Below are positions 43,862 to 51,895 of a stretch of DNA of 64,000 bases, piece after piece. A program made the position numbers and the translations under genes. How positions within the stretch are numbered: position 1 is the stretch's first letter; each line of letters begins with the position of its first letter. Location: NCBI GenBank assembly GCA_018266835.1, contig JAFDZP010000002.1, positions 62,001-126,000 on the forward strand, written 5' to 3'. Below the pieces are notes generated by a model. It had not been told where the DNA came from, ran no database searches, and worked only from the letters and a program-made list of their open reading frames with translations. Source of the stretch: Bacteroidota bacterium (GTDB lineage: Bacteria > Bacteroidota > Ignavibacteria > Tepidaquicellales > Tepidaquicellaceae).

Positions 43862-43969
43862 GGCGCTCTCGTCACGCCGAAGGCGTGCCCTGTTCAAAGC
43901 AGAAAACAGATTTCATCTGTTTTCTGCTTTGTGACAGCCGTCCCGACTTAGTCGGGACGGGAGAGCGCC
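43862..43969. repeat. Cloverleaf-type palindrome: one outer stem enclosing three hairpins
   Basis: The outer stem is GGCGCTCTC (43862-43870) with GAGAGCGCC (43961-43969). Inside, in order: CACGCC/GGCGTG (43873-43887, loop GAA); a perfect 17-base stem, 43895-43911 with 43915-43931, loop TTC; and CCGTCCCGAC/GTCGGGACGG (43938-43960, loop TTA). The total length is 108 bases. It follows the T9SS gene by 26 bases. The third hairpin's core (TCCCGAC...GTCGGGA) also occurs inside the repeat near 15715-15731. Confidence 0.85.
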
Positions 43970-43997
43970 CCCACCACTCAAAAAATAGGCATCAAAA

Positions 43998-44025
43998 AAC
44001 CCGGATGAATTTCTCCAGCCGGGTT
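43998..44025 (-). terminator. Terminator of the gene at 44052
   Basis: AACCCGG (43998-44004) pairs with CCGGGTT (44019-44025), with an A-run on the left forming the minus-strand T-run. Confidence 0.85.
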
Positions 44026-44051
44026 CAGTTTAAAATCTTATTTTTATTTTT

Positions 44052-44831
44052 TTAATTATCTGTATCTTCGTCAGGTTCAGGAGTCTCATTTTCTTCTTCG
44101 TCATTATCGGCAACCGATGTTGCTCTTCGCATATTTCTTACAGGAGCAGTAGAAGATGTTAACTTACCTGTTGTATTGCAGGAAACTCTGGTCTGCTTGT
44201 TAGGATTCTGCATTGAGTTCACAATTACATTATTCATATTTGCGCTCTCATTTCCGTAAATTACTTTTATTTTCTTAAAGCACTCTTCAATTTTCTTTAC
44301 ATTTTTTAAAGTCACGGTTGAAACTATCATTTCAATATCTTCTTTTGATACCTTATCCGGTACTGTGAAGCTGCTCGGATTATCCCTGCAGATTTGTTTG
44401 TTAGGATTGGGAATAGCTTCCGGTGAAATTGTTCTCTGAAGAATTACTTCAGGATTCTCATTTCTTACACCGTACTTAAACTTATCATTAATTTTTATAT
44501 CGGGAGTTCTTTTGCTTCTTTCGGATTCAAGTAAAGCGCCGGTTAATCCTGCAAGGAATTCTTGAGCATCTAAATTAGTCTCAGCTATTATATCCACCTG
44601 AGGAGTTTTCAACTCATCCTGCTGAACAGCATAAGCATAAACAACTTTGGGAAGCGGAAGTTTTTTCTGCTTTACAGAATTGTTTATCTGGTACATTCTG
44701 AACGGAACTCCGAGGGATGAAAATGTTTTGAGCTTTATATCTGAAACATTAAAATCAGTGAGGATGTAGTAGCCAAATGCCGCAACTAACGCAATCAATA
44801 ATGAGCTGAAGTACCGGGATTTACTGTTCAT
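44052..44831 (-). CDS. Unknown protein with an N-terminal membrane anchor and acidic tail
   Basis: 259 residues. A hydrophobic segment at residues about 8-24 (YFSSLLIALVAAFGYYI) is a signal anchor. The rest is soluble, with two cysteine-containing stretches (QICRDNPSSF, ECFKKIKVIYG) and a twice-used pattern NPNKQ (IPNPNKQICR, MQNPNKQTRVSC). The last 20 residues are almost all D/E/N/P (DNDEEENETPEPDEDTDN), a flexible acidic tail. No family was recognised. It is a single gene, with a terminator after it and a separate oxidoreductase gene upstream. Confidence 0.6.
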   Translation of the reverse strand: MNSKSRYFSSLLIALVAAFGYYILTDFNVSDIKLKTFSSLGVPFRMYQINNSVKQKKLPLPKVVYAYAVQQDELKTPQVDIIAETNLDAQEFLAGLTGALLESERSKRTPDIKINDKFKYGVRNENPEVILQRTISPEAIPNPNKQICRDNPSSFTVPDKVSKEDIEMIVSTVTLKNVKKIEECFKKIKVIYGNESANMNNVIVNSMQNPNKQTRVSCNTTGKLTSSTAPVRNMRRATSVADNDEEENETPEPDEDTDN

Positions 44832-44968
44832 GCCTTTGTTATTTTATTGATTTGGATTTATGTAAAATTAGAGAGTTTAATATTTAAAAGCAAGAAAAAA
44901 ATTACATAAGTGCTTATGGAAATTCGGCGGGCGTAAACAATTATTTACGGAAGCCGCTTTTAAAAGTT

Positions 44969-45943
44969 TCAGCACTTTGAAAAATAATTTGAAATCAGTC
45001 TGTACGAGTTCAATTTATCTTCAAAATCGTCTGAAATCGAAACTAAGGTGAACTCATGCACTGCCAATTTCTTCATGGTATCTTCAAGTTTTTCACAAAC
45101 TGTTTTTACATCTCCCACATACGCGCTTCTGCGTTTAAAATCAATCATCATTTTTTCTTGAAAGCTGAATGTATGATTTTTAGCTTCTTCATTCGAAGGG
45201 AAATTTTCGTTCTTACCGTAAAGCATACTGTTAATTGCCCAGACTTCTACAGGCTTAACAATTTCACGCGCCTTCTCTTCAGTATCTGCGGCCATTGCAA
45301 ATACTGCAAGATTTATATACGGCTCTTTTAAATAAATTGACGGTTTAAAATTCTGATAATAAACTCCAAGCGACTCCACGCATCTCTCATCATTTATAAA
45401 ATTAGCGAATGAATATCTCAATCCATTCTTGGCAGCATACATTGCGCTATCCGGTGAAGTCCCCAGCACCCAGAACTCAGGAGTGTTTTCTATTATCGGG
45501 GAGGCAATATGAGATGATGCTTCCTTTGGATTAAAATATGAAATCATCTCATCGAACTTTGCAAACACATCTTCGCTGATTGGATTTAATTTATTATTCG
45601 TTCTTGCATCTGCTCCGCCTGCGCGGCCTATCCCTAAATCAATTCTTCCGGGATAAAGAGTCTCCAGCATTTTGAACTGTTCTGCAATTTTTAAGGGACT
45701 GTAATGCGCTAGCAAAACTCCGCCTGAACCAATACGGATTTTTTTTGTGATAAATCCTATTGCGCTTATTAAAATTTCGGGACTTGCTGATGCAAATGAT
45801 TTAGTATTATGATGCTCTGCAAACCAGAAGCGGTGATAACTATTTTCATCTGCAAACTTTGCAAGTTTTATAGTTTCATTAATTGCCTGTGAGTATGATT
45901 TGCCAGTGAATAAAGGCGACTGGTCAAGAATGTTTAGTTTCAT
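44969..45943 (-). CDS. LLM-class flavin-dependent oxidoreductase (luciferase-like)
   Basis: 324 residues with the single-domain luciferase-like fold: opening LNILDQSPLFTGKSYSQAI, then HRFWFAEHHNTKSFASASPEI, KIRIGSGGVLLAHYSPLKIAEQF and LYPGRIDLGIGRAGG. These are characteristic of the YhbW/YvbT-type subgroup with F(Y)WxAEHH. It uses reduced FMN and oxygen to oxidise an unknown small molecule in the cytosol. It is a single gene with no reductase partner nearby. Confidence 0.9.
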   Translation of the reverse strand: MKLNILDQSPLFTGKSYSQAINETIKLAKFADENSYHRFWFAEHHNTKSFASASPEILISAIGFITKKIRIGSGGVLLAHYSPLKIAEQFKMLETLYPGRIDLGIGRAGGADARTNNKLNPISEDVFAKFDEMISYFNPKEASSHIASPIIENTPEFWVLGTSPDSAMYAAKNGLRYSFANFINDERCVESLGVYYQNFKPSIYLKEPYINLAVFAMAADTEEKAREIVKPVEVWAINSMLYGKNENFPSNEEAKNHTFSFQEKMMIDFKRRSAYVGDVKTVCEKLEDTMKKLAVHEFTLVSISDDFEDKLNSYRLISNYFSKC

Positions 45944-46056
45944 AGGAACGGAAATGCATTAAAAATAAATTTTAGAATTTGTAATTTACGGATTAATAAG
46001 AAAAACTATAATTCAATATTTCTTACTTTGTGAATTATTCTTTATTAATTTTAAAA

Positions 46057-46128
46057 GCTCTCGTAGTGTAATGGATAGCACAACAGATTTCGGCTCTGTT
46101 TGTGAGGGTTCGAGTCCTTCCGAGAGTA
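46057..46128 (+). tRNA. tRNA-Arg (anticodon UCG)
   Basis: A complete cloverleaf of 72 bases. The acceptor stem is GCTCTCG (46057-46063) with CGAGAGT (46121-46127), including a terminal G-U pair, with A as discriminator. The D arm is GTGT...GCAC. The anticodon stem is ACAGA/TCTGT around the loop TTTCGGC, giving UCG, which reads CGA arginine codons. The T arm is GAGGG TTCGAGT CCTTC. No CCA is encoded. The ten bases of the 3' end (CGAGAGTACT) are repeated at once at 46132-46141. It is the only intact tRNA in the window. Confidence 0.95.
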
Positions 46129-46167
46129 CTGCGAGAGTACTGATTAAGTACTTATAAGTACAAACAA

Positions 46168-46194
46168 AAAAGCCCTGAGTTCTTCAGGGCTTTT
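46168..46194. terminator. Bidirectional terminator between tRNA-Arg and the channel gene
   Basis: AAAAGCCCTGA (46168-46178) pairs with TCAGGGCTTTT (46184-46194). T-rich DNA follows on the plus strand and an A-run precedes it, so it can stop both the tRNA transcript and the convergent minus-strand gene ending at 46199. A perfect 14-base palindrome, GTACTTATAAGTAC, lies just upstream (46148-46161). Confidence 0.85.
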
Positions 46195-46198
46195 ATTT

Positions 46199-47152
46199 TT
46201 AGCTTCTTGCTGAAAGTATTAAAATTATATTCGCCGAAATAAATCCAACCAGTAATACAGCAAAACTTATTCTGTCTATCCTTTGAGATTTTGCCTTCAT
46301 CCTTTCATCTTCCGTATCAGACCACTTTAACGAAACGACTGTCAACGCAATCATAATAAGTATCGCAACAAACGTAAGATTATGAATACTATCCAGCAGC
46401 GTATTGGCTGTAGAGGAAGGAACAACTGACTCAATAATATATTTATTACCGACTGCTGCAAAAATTCCGCCAACACAAAGTCCCAGCCTGTCTGCAAGTG
46501 ATGGCTTTATTAAAAATCCAAGCAGTGCAATAGAAAAGGCAACATAAACTCCCGTCAGCATTTTTACAAGTATTCCGTTTGAGTGAGCGCGTGTTATAAT
46601 TATTTCCGTTTCAATTCCTGGATAGGTACTGGAACCTTTCAACACCGGGTCTCCGAATGTAGTATTATAAGTTCTCTGCATCCCTTTAATCTTAAAAGAA
46701 TTTATATTCCAGTCATCGAACAAAAATGTCGAATCAATTTTTGAATTTTCCGAATCGGCTATGAACACAACTTCATTTGCATCTAAAGTTGTATGTTCAA
46801 GTTTGATATACAGCTCCTGCCTGTCAAAGGGAAATTTAGTTACATCCCAGCTTTGATTAATAACTGCTTTACACTTTACCTGTGCCCAGTTTTTACCGCC
46901 GCGCTTCTCTACAGAGAAATTACTGAACTCAACCGATTTTGCATTTGTAATATCAATAGCATCTTTTATTTCAAGGCTGTCATTGTTATATAAAAACCAC
47001 AGCCAGAAATCTACTTTGTAACTGGCATCATCAATTTTAAAATCGGTGAATGATAAAATATACATTCCGATTTTACATGTATCTTTCTGAGCAAAAGAAA
47101 TATTACAAAAGAACAATAAAAGAAACAGAACAACTCCGGGGATTTTTTTCAT
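46199..47152 (-). CDS. Pentameric ligand-gated ion channel homologue
   Basis: 317 residues. After a signal peptide (to about residue 21, SFAQ) comes an extracellular beta-sandwich with the pro-loop motif FPFD (107-110) in WDVTKFPFDRQELYIKLEH, which in animal receptors is the Cys-loop; as in other prokaryotic members, the loop's cysteines are absent. Four membrane helices follow at about 199-218, 224-240, 254-275 and 295-315, with the last close to the C-terminus. The M2-like segment is LCVGGIFAAVGNKYIIESVV, unusual in its glycines and in the NKY stretch. It probably forms a homopentameric channel; the gating signal and ion are not predictable. It lies between a tRNA-Arg and its remnant. Confidence 0.85.
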   Translation of the reverse strand: MKKIPGVVLFLLLFFCNISFAQKDTCKIGMYILSFTDFKIDDASYKVDFWLWFLYNNDSLEIKDAIDITNAKSVEFSNFSVEKRGGKNWAQVKCKAVINQSWDVTKFPFDRQELYIKLEHTTLDANEVVFIADSENSKIDSTFLFDDWNINSFKIKGMQRTYNTTFGDPVLKGSSTYPGIETEIIITRAHSNGILVKMLTGVYVAFSIALLGFLIKPSLADRLGLCVGGIFAAVGNKYIIESVVPSSTANTLLDSIHNLTFVAILIMIALTVVSLKWSDTEDERMKAKSQRIDRISFAVLLVGFISANIILILSARS

Positions 47153-47340
47153 TTATAAATTTAAATATTTGGTAATGGATTTAGTATGGATGGCTAGGTA
47201 TGTTTATTGCAAAATTTTAAGGATAGAATTTTAAAAAAGTAATCTATAGAATTTGTAATTTAATAAAATTGAAAAACAATCATAATTCACAATTCAATAC
47301 AGTGAATCAATTATTAATTGAATTTATCTTTTAATTATTT

Positions 47341-47394
47341 TATATAACACAACAGATTTCGGCTCTGTTTGTGTTAAATTTAGTCTTTCCGAAA
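47341..47394 (+). pseudogene. tRNA-Arg remnant
   Basis: Positions 47348-47373 are identical over 26 bases to 46079-46104, covering the complete anticodon arm of the tRNA-Arg with its UCG anticodon. Downstream, TAGTCTTTCCGAAAA matches GAGTCCTTCCGAGAG of the T arm and acceptor with changes. The 5' acceptor strand and most of the D arm are missing, so it cannot fold as a tRNA. Upstream, TAGAATTTGTAATTTA near 47246 also matches the DNA before the intact tRNA (about 45972), so the duplicated block was longer than the tRNA. Confidence 0.85.
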
Positions 47395-47403
47395 ATTATA
47401 ATT

Positions 47404-48813
47404 TTACCTGCAGATTTTTGCCATCAGCTCCTCAGCTTCTTTGGAACCATAGTTTATAGCTGCTGCAAGATCACTACATACTTCGGGTTTTAAATAATCT
47501 CCAATTTTAATTTTAGCTTTTGCCCTGTATAAAAACGGCAGCGGATCTTCAGTACGCCAGTTTAAGACTTCATCCAGTATATCAATTGTTTTCTGATAAT
47601 CTTTCATGTTGTAATAAGCCATAGCAATTCCTGTGCTAGCCTGCTTGTTATCCGCATCCGTAATCTTTGCCTTTTCAAAATCTTTGATTGCATCAGAATT
47701 TTTTCCCTGAGTCAGCAAAATTCTCCCTCTGTATAGCAAAGAATATAATGAGTATTTGTTAAGGGTAAGAGCTTTATTAAAGTCATTAATAGCATCACTG
47801 AATATCTGCAGATTATAACTGCAAATACCTCTGTTTTCAAGTGCATCAAAATCATTTGCATTCAATGAAATATACTCTGTAAAACTTCTGATAGCAGCTG
47901 AATAGTCACCGTCATTCATAGCAGATATACCTTCGTTATAAGTATCATATTTTGTATCACTGCTTACTTTCTTTAGCTTTCTGTCTTCTCTTGTTTTTGG
48001 TTTTGTATTTTTAGGAGAGTCTGCGCTTGTTACATCATCATCTGTATCATTGCCGGCATCACCGTATGTATCTTTCTTTGCAATTCTTCTCGGGTCTTTC
48101 CCTGATTCGTCACTCTTCGCGCTGTAAGTTTCATCAGATTTTCTTTTATCTTTTTTATCTTCTGAAACATAGGTATTTGCTTTCTGCTGCAGCTCAGCTA
48201 CAAGTGAAACCGGAATTGCAAAATTTATATTCTGTCCTTCTTCTATTGTAGAAGTTGTTATTCCTATCAATTCTCCGTATGAATTTATCAGCGCGCCGCC
48301 GCTGCTCCCGTGAGATATGCTTGCTGATATCTGTATATAATTTATGTCGGTATAACGGGAAATTTTTCTGACTCCGTTAATGATTCCTTCGGAAATGGAA
48401 TTCTCAAAACCAAGGGGGCTTCCTAATGCAAATATCTTTTCTCCAATTTTTACTCCATCACTGTTTCCCATTGGCATAGTTTTAAATGAACCGGAAGAAA
48501 CTTTAAGAAATGCGACATCCTCTCTTTTCTTTCCCCAAAGATATGAGCAATCATCTATTATGACATCGTTATGCTTGATTATTATTTTTGAGTGTCCATC
48601 AATTACATGATAATTTGTAACAATAGTGCCATCGTCACTGATTACAACACCGCTTCCCATACTCTCGGGATTTCCATACCTGTCACATGCTATCACTACC
48701 ACTACGGCATCATTATACATTGAGTAAATCTGTTCAGCTTCATATTTCTGAGCGTATAATTTTGAGTAAGAAAATAATAAAGGAAGTATAGCAAATAGTA
48801 AAATCTTTCTCAT
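47404..48813 (-). CDS. HtrA/Do-like trypsin-fold protease with C-terminal TPR repeats (copy 1)
   Basis: 469 residues. Signal peptide to about residue 21. The trypsin-like domain (about 35-215) has an intact triad: His69 (TNYHV), Asp99 (REDVAFLKV) and Ser171 (HGSSGGAL). No PDZ domain follows. Instead there is a charged linker (about 220-290, KDKRKSDETYS...) and about five TPRs (AIRSFTEYISLNANDFDALENRGICSYNL), ending in LMAKICR. It should act in the periplasm or at the surface on misfolded or specific proteins bound by the TPRs. A close paralogue lies 48 bases upstream. Confidence 0.9.
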   Translation of the reverse strand: MRKILLFAILPLLFSYSKLYAQKYEAEQIYSMYNDAVVVVIACDRYGNPESMGSGVVISDDGTIVTNYHVIDGHSKIIIKHNDVIIDDCSYLWGKKREDVAFLKVSSGSFKTMPMGNSDGVKIGEKIFALGSPLGFENSISEGIINGVRKISRYTDINYIQISASISHGSSGGALINSYGELIGITTSTIEEGQNINFAIPVSLVAELQQKANTYVSEDKKDKRKSDETYSAKSDESGKDPRRIAKKDTYGDAGNDTDDDVTSADSPKNTKPKTREDRKLKKVSSDTKYDTYNEGISAMNDGDYSAAIRSFTEYISLNANDFDALENRGICSYNLQIFSDAINDFNKALTLNKYSLYSLLYRGRILLTQGKNSDAIKDFEKAKITDADNKQASTGIAMAYYNMKDYQKTIDILDEVLNWRTEDPLPFLYRAKAKIKIGDYLKPEVCSDLAAAINYGSKEAEELMAKICR

Positions 48814-48861
48814 TTCTGTATCCTTGTTTATAAGTGTAATATTTGTTTTAATTTATAAATT

Positions 48862-50265
48862 TTATTTGCAATATTGGTCTATATATTCCTTGGCATCATC
48901 AAGGCCGAGCGAATATGCTCTATTGAAATCTTTACATTCGTCCAGATTTTCATAATCAAGATTTCCTTCAACTGTACATCTTCCCCTGATATAATAAGCC
49001 CATGGGTCAGTGTTATCTATAAGAATGTACGCCGTCATACACAAGACCGATTTTTCATATTCATCTAATTCATAGTAACAACTTCCCAGACCGTACAGAG
49101 CATATTTATTCGTTCTGTCCAGTTCCAGTGCAGAAGTATAATCCTTTATAGCATCATAATATTTTTCCATTTTTTCATATATGTGGGCACGTGTTGTATA
49201 TGCTAAAGATACGTCCGGACTTAACCTTATTACATAATTCAAATCACTTAAAGCACTTTCATATTTTTTTAACTGAGCGTAACAAAGTCCTCTGCAAAAA
49301 TAGCCAAGCGCATTATCAGGTTCTATTGAAACGCATTGATTAAAATATTCCAATGCGGAATTAAAATCTTTTCTTGTATAAGCTGCATCACCTTTATTAT
49401 AATTTTCTTTAAACGATGTACCTGATGGCTTTTCACTCTTGCTGCTTCCCGGATTTTGAGTAATACCTGTACTGGATGAACCGCTGTATATTTCTTCACT
49501 GTCTTTCTTTTTCTTTTTGCGAGGCTTCTTTGTTTTCTTTTCAGTATCAGTGCTTGTTATAGAATCATCTTTTTTCTTTTTCTTAGTCTTCTTTTCTTTC
49601 TTCTCAACAGTTTCATCTTCCTCAAATTTATTTGCCGCATAAATGCCTGATGCTAAAATTTTATTTATCGGTAATGCGAAATTTATATTCTGTCCGTCTT
49701 CAATGCCTCCGCATGTGATGCCTACGAGCTTACCTCCTGCAGTTATTAAAGCTCCGCCGCTGCTCCCGTGTGAAATGCTTGCAGATATCTGTATATAATT
49801 ATCTCCGCTGTATCTTGAAATTTTTCTTATGCCGTTTACAATTCCTTCAGTGATGGAATTTTCAAATCCAAGCGGACTTCCCAGCGCATAAACTTTTTGT
49901 CCTATCTCCAGCTTATCGCTGTTACCGGCAGGTATGTAATTAAAATTATTCTGAGGAACTTTCAAAAACATTATATCATCATCTTTATCTCCGCCTAAAA
50001 CAGTTACATCCTCTATAATTAAATCTTCGTGTTTTATTTTAATAATAGATGCTCCGTCACAGACGTGGTAGTTTGTAACAACAAGTCCCTGGCTGTTCAG
50101 GACTACTCCGCTGCCCTGAGCAAACGGCTTACCGTAGCTATCGCAGGCATAGATTACAACAACTGCATCATTATATTTTTTGAAAATTGATTTTGCTCCG
50201 TAGTTCTGAGCATAGGAAGTGGATAAAAGGACAAAGAAAATCAGAAGGGGGAAAAGTTTTCTCAT
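48862..50265 (-). CDS. HtrA/Do-like trypsin-fold protease with C-terminal TPR repeats (copy 2)
   Basis: 467 residues with the same plan as the preceding entry: signal peptide (to about residue 20), protease domain with His67, Asp97 and Ser169 (SHGSSGGAL), a linker of about 70 residues extremely rich in lysine (EKKEKKTKKKKKDD), then TPRs (YFNQCVSIEPDNALGYFCRGLCYAQLKKYESA). Both copies share GSPLGFENSI and IQISASISHGSSGGAL. The linker charge differs strongly between copies, which hints at different locations or partners. The C-terminal YCK parallels ICR in the other copy; a terminal cysteine may be structural. Confidence 0.9.
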   Translation of the reverse strand: MRKLFPLLIFFVLLSTSYAQNYGAKSIFKKYNDAVVVIYACDSYGKPFAQGSGVVLNSQGLVVTNYHVCDGASIIKIKHEDLIIEDVTVLGGDKDDDIMFLKVPQNNFNYIPAGNSDKLEIGQKVYALGSPLGFENSITEGIVNGIRKISRYSGDNYIQISASISHGSSGGALITAGGKLVGITCGGIEDGQNINFALPINKILASGIYAANKFEEDETVEKKEKKTKKKKKDDSITSTDTEKKTKKPRKKKKKDSEEIYSGSSSTGITQNPGSSKSEKPSGTSFKENYNKGDAAYTRKDFNSALEYFNQCVSIEPDNALGYFCRGLCYAQLKKYESALSDLNYVIRLSPDVSLAYTTRAHIYEKMEKYYDAIKDYTSALELDRTNKYALYGLGSCYYELDEYEKSVLCMTAYILIDNTDPWAYYIRGRCTVEGNLDYENLDECKDFNRAYSLGLDDAKEYIDQYCK

Positions 50266-50337
50266 ATTAATGTTAGGTGTACATTAATATTGAAAAAAAT
50301 AATTAATTACTCAATTCAATTATATTTTAAGTGTGCT

Positions 50338-50679
50338 TTAGGTTAAATTATTTTCGTTCACATACTTTCTTATCTGCTCTTCTATCTCGAACTGCTTTCT
50401 GTCACGTTCGTTTGAGTGTTCTTCTATCAGCTCGTCTTCAGTTCTGTTTGAAACTTCAAGTTCTTTAGCAAGCTTATCTCGGGTTATAAGTTTGGGCAGG
50501 TCTTTTATTTCATCTGCTTCATTTTCAATTTCCTGAAGACGCAGGTCAATTCTTTGAATCTCTATTTTTGTTTTATCGTCCGGATTTTCCTGCTTAGCAA
50601 AATCAGTTTTTCTGGAAATAAGAACCATCTCTTCTTTTTCCAGTTCAACCAATTTTTTTATTTGTTCTTCGGATAACAT
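50338..50679 (-). CDS. Small coiled-coil protein of unknown function
   Basis: 113 residues, highly charged and helical throughout (LVELEKEEMVLISRKTDFAK, IEIQRIDLRLQEIENEADEI), with no hydrophobic segment, so cytosolic. The ATG is preceded by AAAGGAGATAATAAAT, a strong ribosome site, which supports that this is a real gene. A heptad-like spacing of I/L suggests a dimeric coiled coil. No family recognised. Confidence 0.65.
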   Translation of the reverse strand: MLSEEQIKKLVELEKEEMVLISRKTDFAKQENPDDKTKIEIQRIDLRLQEIENEADEIKDLPKLITRDKLAKELEVSNRTEDELIEEHSNERDRKQFEIEEQIRKYVNENNLT

Positions 50680-50733
50680 ATTTATTATCTCCTTTCAGAA
50701 ATTACAATTGGAGATTTTTTAAAAAAGTTTCCG

Positions 50734-51063
50734 CTACTCTATAATTTTTATGACAGTTTCTTCTATAAAATATCTGTCTTCTTTAGAGCCTTGCATGGTT
50801 TTCAATTGCTCATCGGTTAAACCTTTAACAATTAAAAGTTTTCCTGAGACTTCAATCTTTCTATCGTAATATTTTTCATATTCATCTTTTGTTAACTGAA
50901 TATAAAATCCGTTTATACCATAACCCGATTTCGATTCCATTTTTTCAATGTAACCAATTGTTGAAACTGGCTCACCGGATTTTTGTTTTGTATCTTTTGC
51001 ATCCTGAGCAAAACTGACATTAGCAAGAATGATTGTAAATAAGAAAGCAAATAATAGTTTCAT
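50734..51063 (-). CDS. Small secreted protein of unknown function
   Basis: 109 residues. A signal peptide (MKLLFAFLFTIILANVSFA-Q) precedes a mature part of about 90 residues with beta patterns (STIGYIEKMESKSGYGINGFYIQL, KIEVSGKLLIVKG) that resembles a small OB-fold-like barrel. The last residues (YFIEETVIKIIE) form a strand. No cysteines in the mature part. It is transcribed as a single gene divergently from the cysteine-rich protein at 51330. Function unknown. Confidence 0.62.
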   Translation of the reverse strand: MKLLFAFLFTIILANVSFAQDAKDTKQKSGEPVSTIGYIEKMESKSGYGINGFYIQLTKDEYEKYYDRKIEVSGKLLIVKGLTDEQLKTMQGSKEDRYFIEETVIKIIE

Positions 51064-51237
51064 ATTTTTTTATTTAGCCCATAAGTTATGAAATGTTTTT
51101 TAAAATAAAAAGAATAATTTATTTTCTGTAATATTATGTTTAATTAATATCGTATTTCTTCTTGATTTTTTAAAATAAAGTCTATAAATTTAAATCCCCA
51201 ATGTAATCCCCTGCAAAAATAGCATTTTCTTTTTTTC

Positions 51238-51289
51238 CTGGCAGAAAAATTTGAGAGTGCTTCAGCTTAAAAATCCGGCTTTAGTCTCT
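51238..51289 (+). promoter_or_regulatory. Conserved leader motif, copy 1
   Basis: A stretch of 52 bases that matches 51807-51857 with few changes, ending 40 bases before the start codon. Conserved cores are CTGGCA, TTTGAGAG, TCAGCTTAAAAATC and GGCTTTAGTCTCT. GAGAG can pair with the CTCT at the far end, and AGC with GCT inside, giving a possible RNA hairpin. It may be a structured leader or a shared operator/promoter. Confidence 0.65.
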
Positions 51290-51329
51290 TAATAAACTAA
51301 CTTTTTTTATTAACTTAATTGCTAAAGTT

Positions 51330-51722
51330 ATGAAAAATTACAAAGTAGTTTATGCCTTTCTACCATTGGTGATTTTTGCAATTGTAAGTTACTTCTCTAC
51401 AATTGCTTACAGTTCTGAGAATCCGCTCCCGGTAGTGGGTGATAACTCTCATCAATGCACCTGCGGATACAAAGTACATATTCCAACTACAGGGCCTTGC
51501 GCCACGGGAAGTTATAATATTTGTGTAAACGGTGTTTCAGATCATGTCACAGGGGACTTTTTATCTTACTTACCTTGTAATGGCAAGTCAACTATTTGTG
51601 TTTCATCAAGCAACGGCTGTGTCGGTACATTGATTATCAATGTAGGAAGCGGACCATGCGGTATAACAGATGTATATCTTACATTTAGCGGTCAAGGTCA
51701 ATGTGATTGCCCTGACAGCTAA
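51330..51722 (+). CDS. Small cysteine-rich secreted protein (paralogue 1)
   Basis: 130 residues. A hydrophobic N-terminus (residues about 8-27, FLPLVIFAIVSYFSTIAYS) is a signal peptide. The mature domain of about 100 residues has eight cysteines in a beta-type pattern (QCTCGYKVHIP, GSYNICVNG, LPCNGKSTICVSS, GCVGTLIINVG, PCGITDVYL, QCDCPDS), probably forming disulfides outside the cytoplasm. It ends in a CxC motif. It is paralogous to the gene at 51896. No known domain recognised. It is preceded by the conserved leader. Confidence 0.75.
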   Translation: MKNYKVVYAFLPLVIFAIVSYFSTIAYSSENPLPVVGDNSHQCTCGYKVHIPTTGPCATGSYNICVNGVSDHVTGDFLSYLPCNGKSTICVSSSNGCVGTLIINVGSGPCGITDVYLTFSGQGQCDCPDS

Positions 51723-51806
51723 TTTATTAAACTGAATAGATAATCTTTCCGGATTTTTCAGGAAAGATTATCTATCAATAATATCTCATCCTTCTGTATC
51801 ATTCTT

Positions 51807-51857
51807 CTGGCAAAAAATTTGAGAGAACCTCAGCTTAAAAATCGGGCTTTAGTCTCT
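51807..51857 (+). promoter_or_regulatory. Conserved leader motif, copy 2
   Basis: 51 bases matching 51238-51289, located 38 bases before the next ATG. Here GAGAG pairs with TCTC at the other end. The neighbouring DNA is much less similar, apart from a T-rich stretch and the AAGTTATG around the start codon, so this segment is selectively conserved. Confidence 0.65.
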
Positions 51858-51895
51858 CACTCAAAAAAATCTTTTTTAACTTTAATTAAAAAGTT

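Noticed and set aside
51238..51857. Known riboswitch class in the conserved leader
   Set aside because: I could not match it to the cores of the common classes (preQ1, SAM, TPP, c-di-GMP); only a new or regulatory-DNA motif is claimed.
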